Under the pieces are notes generated by a model. The model worked only from the letters and a program-made list of their open reading frames with translations. It ran no database searches and was not told where the DNA came from. From assembly GCA_045612485.1 (NCBI GenBank), contig JAZKZE010000015.1:1-14790 (forward strand): a stretch of 14,790 nt of DNA. Direction: 5' to 3'. This DNA comes from RGIG5327 sp045612485. GTDB taxonomy: Bacteria > Verrucomicrobiota > Lentisphaeria > Victivallales > UBA1829. Below are positions 14,537-14,790 of this stretch, in pieces. Position 1 is the first letter of the stretch; every line of letters begins with the position of its first letter. Both the position numbers and the translations under genes were made by a program.

Positions 14537-14790
14537 TTATTCTTCAGTCAGAATTGAATAGATTTTTTCTTTGTCGTCGCCGGCAGCGATCACAGAAGCA
14601 ACGATCTCTTTATTTTTCAGCTTGCAGGACATGCTGCCCAGGATCTTGAGATAGGCTTCCTGTTCTTTTTCGTCAGCGGCGAGAAATACGATGAGTTCAA
14701 CGGGTGCACCGTCGAGGGTCTTGTAGTCGGCGATGGGAGTAGTGCAAACCCCGACGATTACCAGGCAAGAGCCAACATTATGTGGGCAGG
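14537..14790 (-). CDS. PTS EIIA (fructose/nitrogen-type) domain protein, C-terminal part
   Basis: The reading frame runs from the window edge to TAA (14537-14539), giving about 84 residues of the C-terminal part. CPHNVGSCLVIVG, then LDGAPVELIVFLAADEKEQEAYLKIL and IVASVIAAGDDKEKIYSIL, matches EIIA of the fructose/PtsN class (PTS_EIIA_2). The His in PHN (codon 14780-14782) corresponds to the phosphorylated His of the family, usually in a PHA/PHG setting. Such domains carry phosphate from HPr to a sugar transporter or act as regulators (EIIA-Ntr). No transporter EIIB or EIIC gene is nearby and the next genes are for the envelope, which favours a regulatory EIIA-Ntr-like role. The start and any N-terminal domain are outside the window. 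The protein was found by translating the complement of the last 254 bases. Confidence 0.8.
   Translation of the reverse strand, partial: CPHNVGSCLVIVGVCTTPIADYKTLDGAPVELIVFLAADEKEQEAYLKILGSMSCKLKNKEIVASVIAAGDDKEKIYSILTEE

Overview
The window looks like chromosome from a Gram-negative member of the Lentisphaerota/Victivallales (or a close PVC relative). The reasons are a pseudopilin with a C-terminal H-X9-DG motif, a DUF4838-type exported glycosidase with a CBM9-like module, abundant carbohydrate genes with LacI and AraC regulators, and lipopolysaccharide-type envelope genes. This placement rests on gene families, not on a marker gene. No mobile element, CRISPR array, tRNA or rRNA was seen. 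The longest gene-free stretch is 265 bases (9118-9382), and its contents are described below.

Layout: (1) 1-471, plus strand: the 3' end of a WaaP/InaA-type sugar kinase gene whose catalytic loop lacks the usual Asp, closed by a hairpin terminator. (2) 616-7116, plus strand: a compact four-gene operon with gaps of about 20-30 bases. It encodes a LacI-type regulator, a pseudopilin, a 964-residue secreted DUF4838 protein with carbohydrate-binding modules, and a cytoplasmic M28-like (DUF4910-like) hydrolase. A promoter with a perfect 20-bp palindrome near its expected start point lies just upstream, and a strong bidirectional terminator follows. (3) 9117-7249, minus strand: a Gfo/Idh/MocA oxidoreductase followed by an unrecognised 267-residue protein. 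(4) 9383-10243, plus strand: an AraC-type regulator divergent from the oxidoreductase; the shared intergenic region holds five CCATA/TATGG elements around the oxidoreductase promoter. (5) 14790-10267, minus strand: a PTS EIIA-like protein (cut by the window edge), a SurA/PpiC-like periplasmic prolyl isomerase, an O-antigen-ligase-like membrane protein and a CE15-like esterase without a signal peptide.

How it may work together (inference): a sugar ligand releases the LacI-type protein from its operator. The cell then makes a secretion pseudopilin plus an exported glycan-active enzyme, and an intracellular metallohydrolase processes an imported fragment. The AraC-controlled pair would do a redox step on a sugar or polyol and a linked unknown reaction. 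The CE15-like esterase would remove an ester from an imported uronate-containing fragment. The EIIA, PPIase and ligase genes look like an envelope-biogenesis cluster. No transporter gene is in the window, so uptake must be encoded elsewhere.
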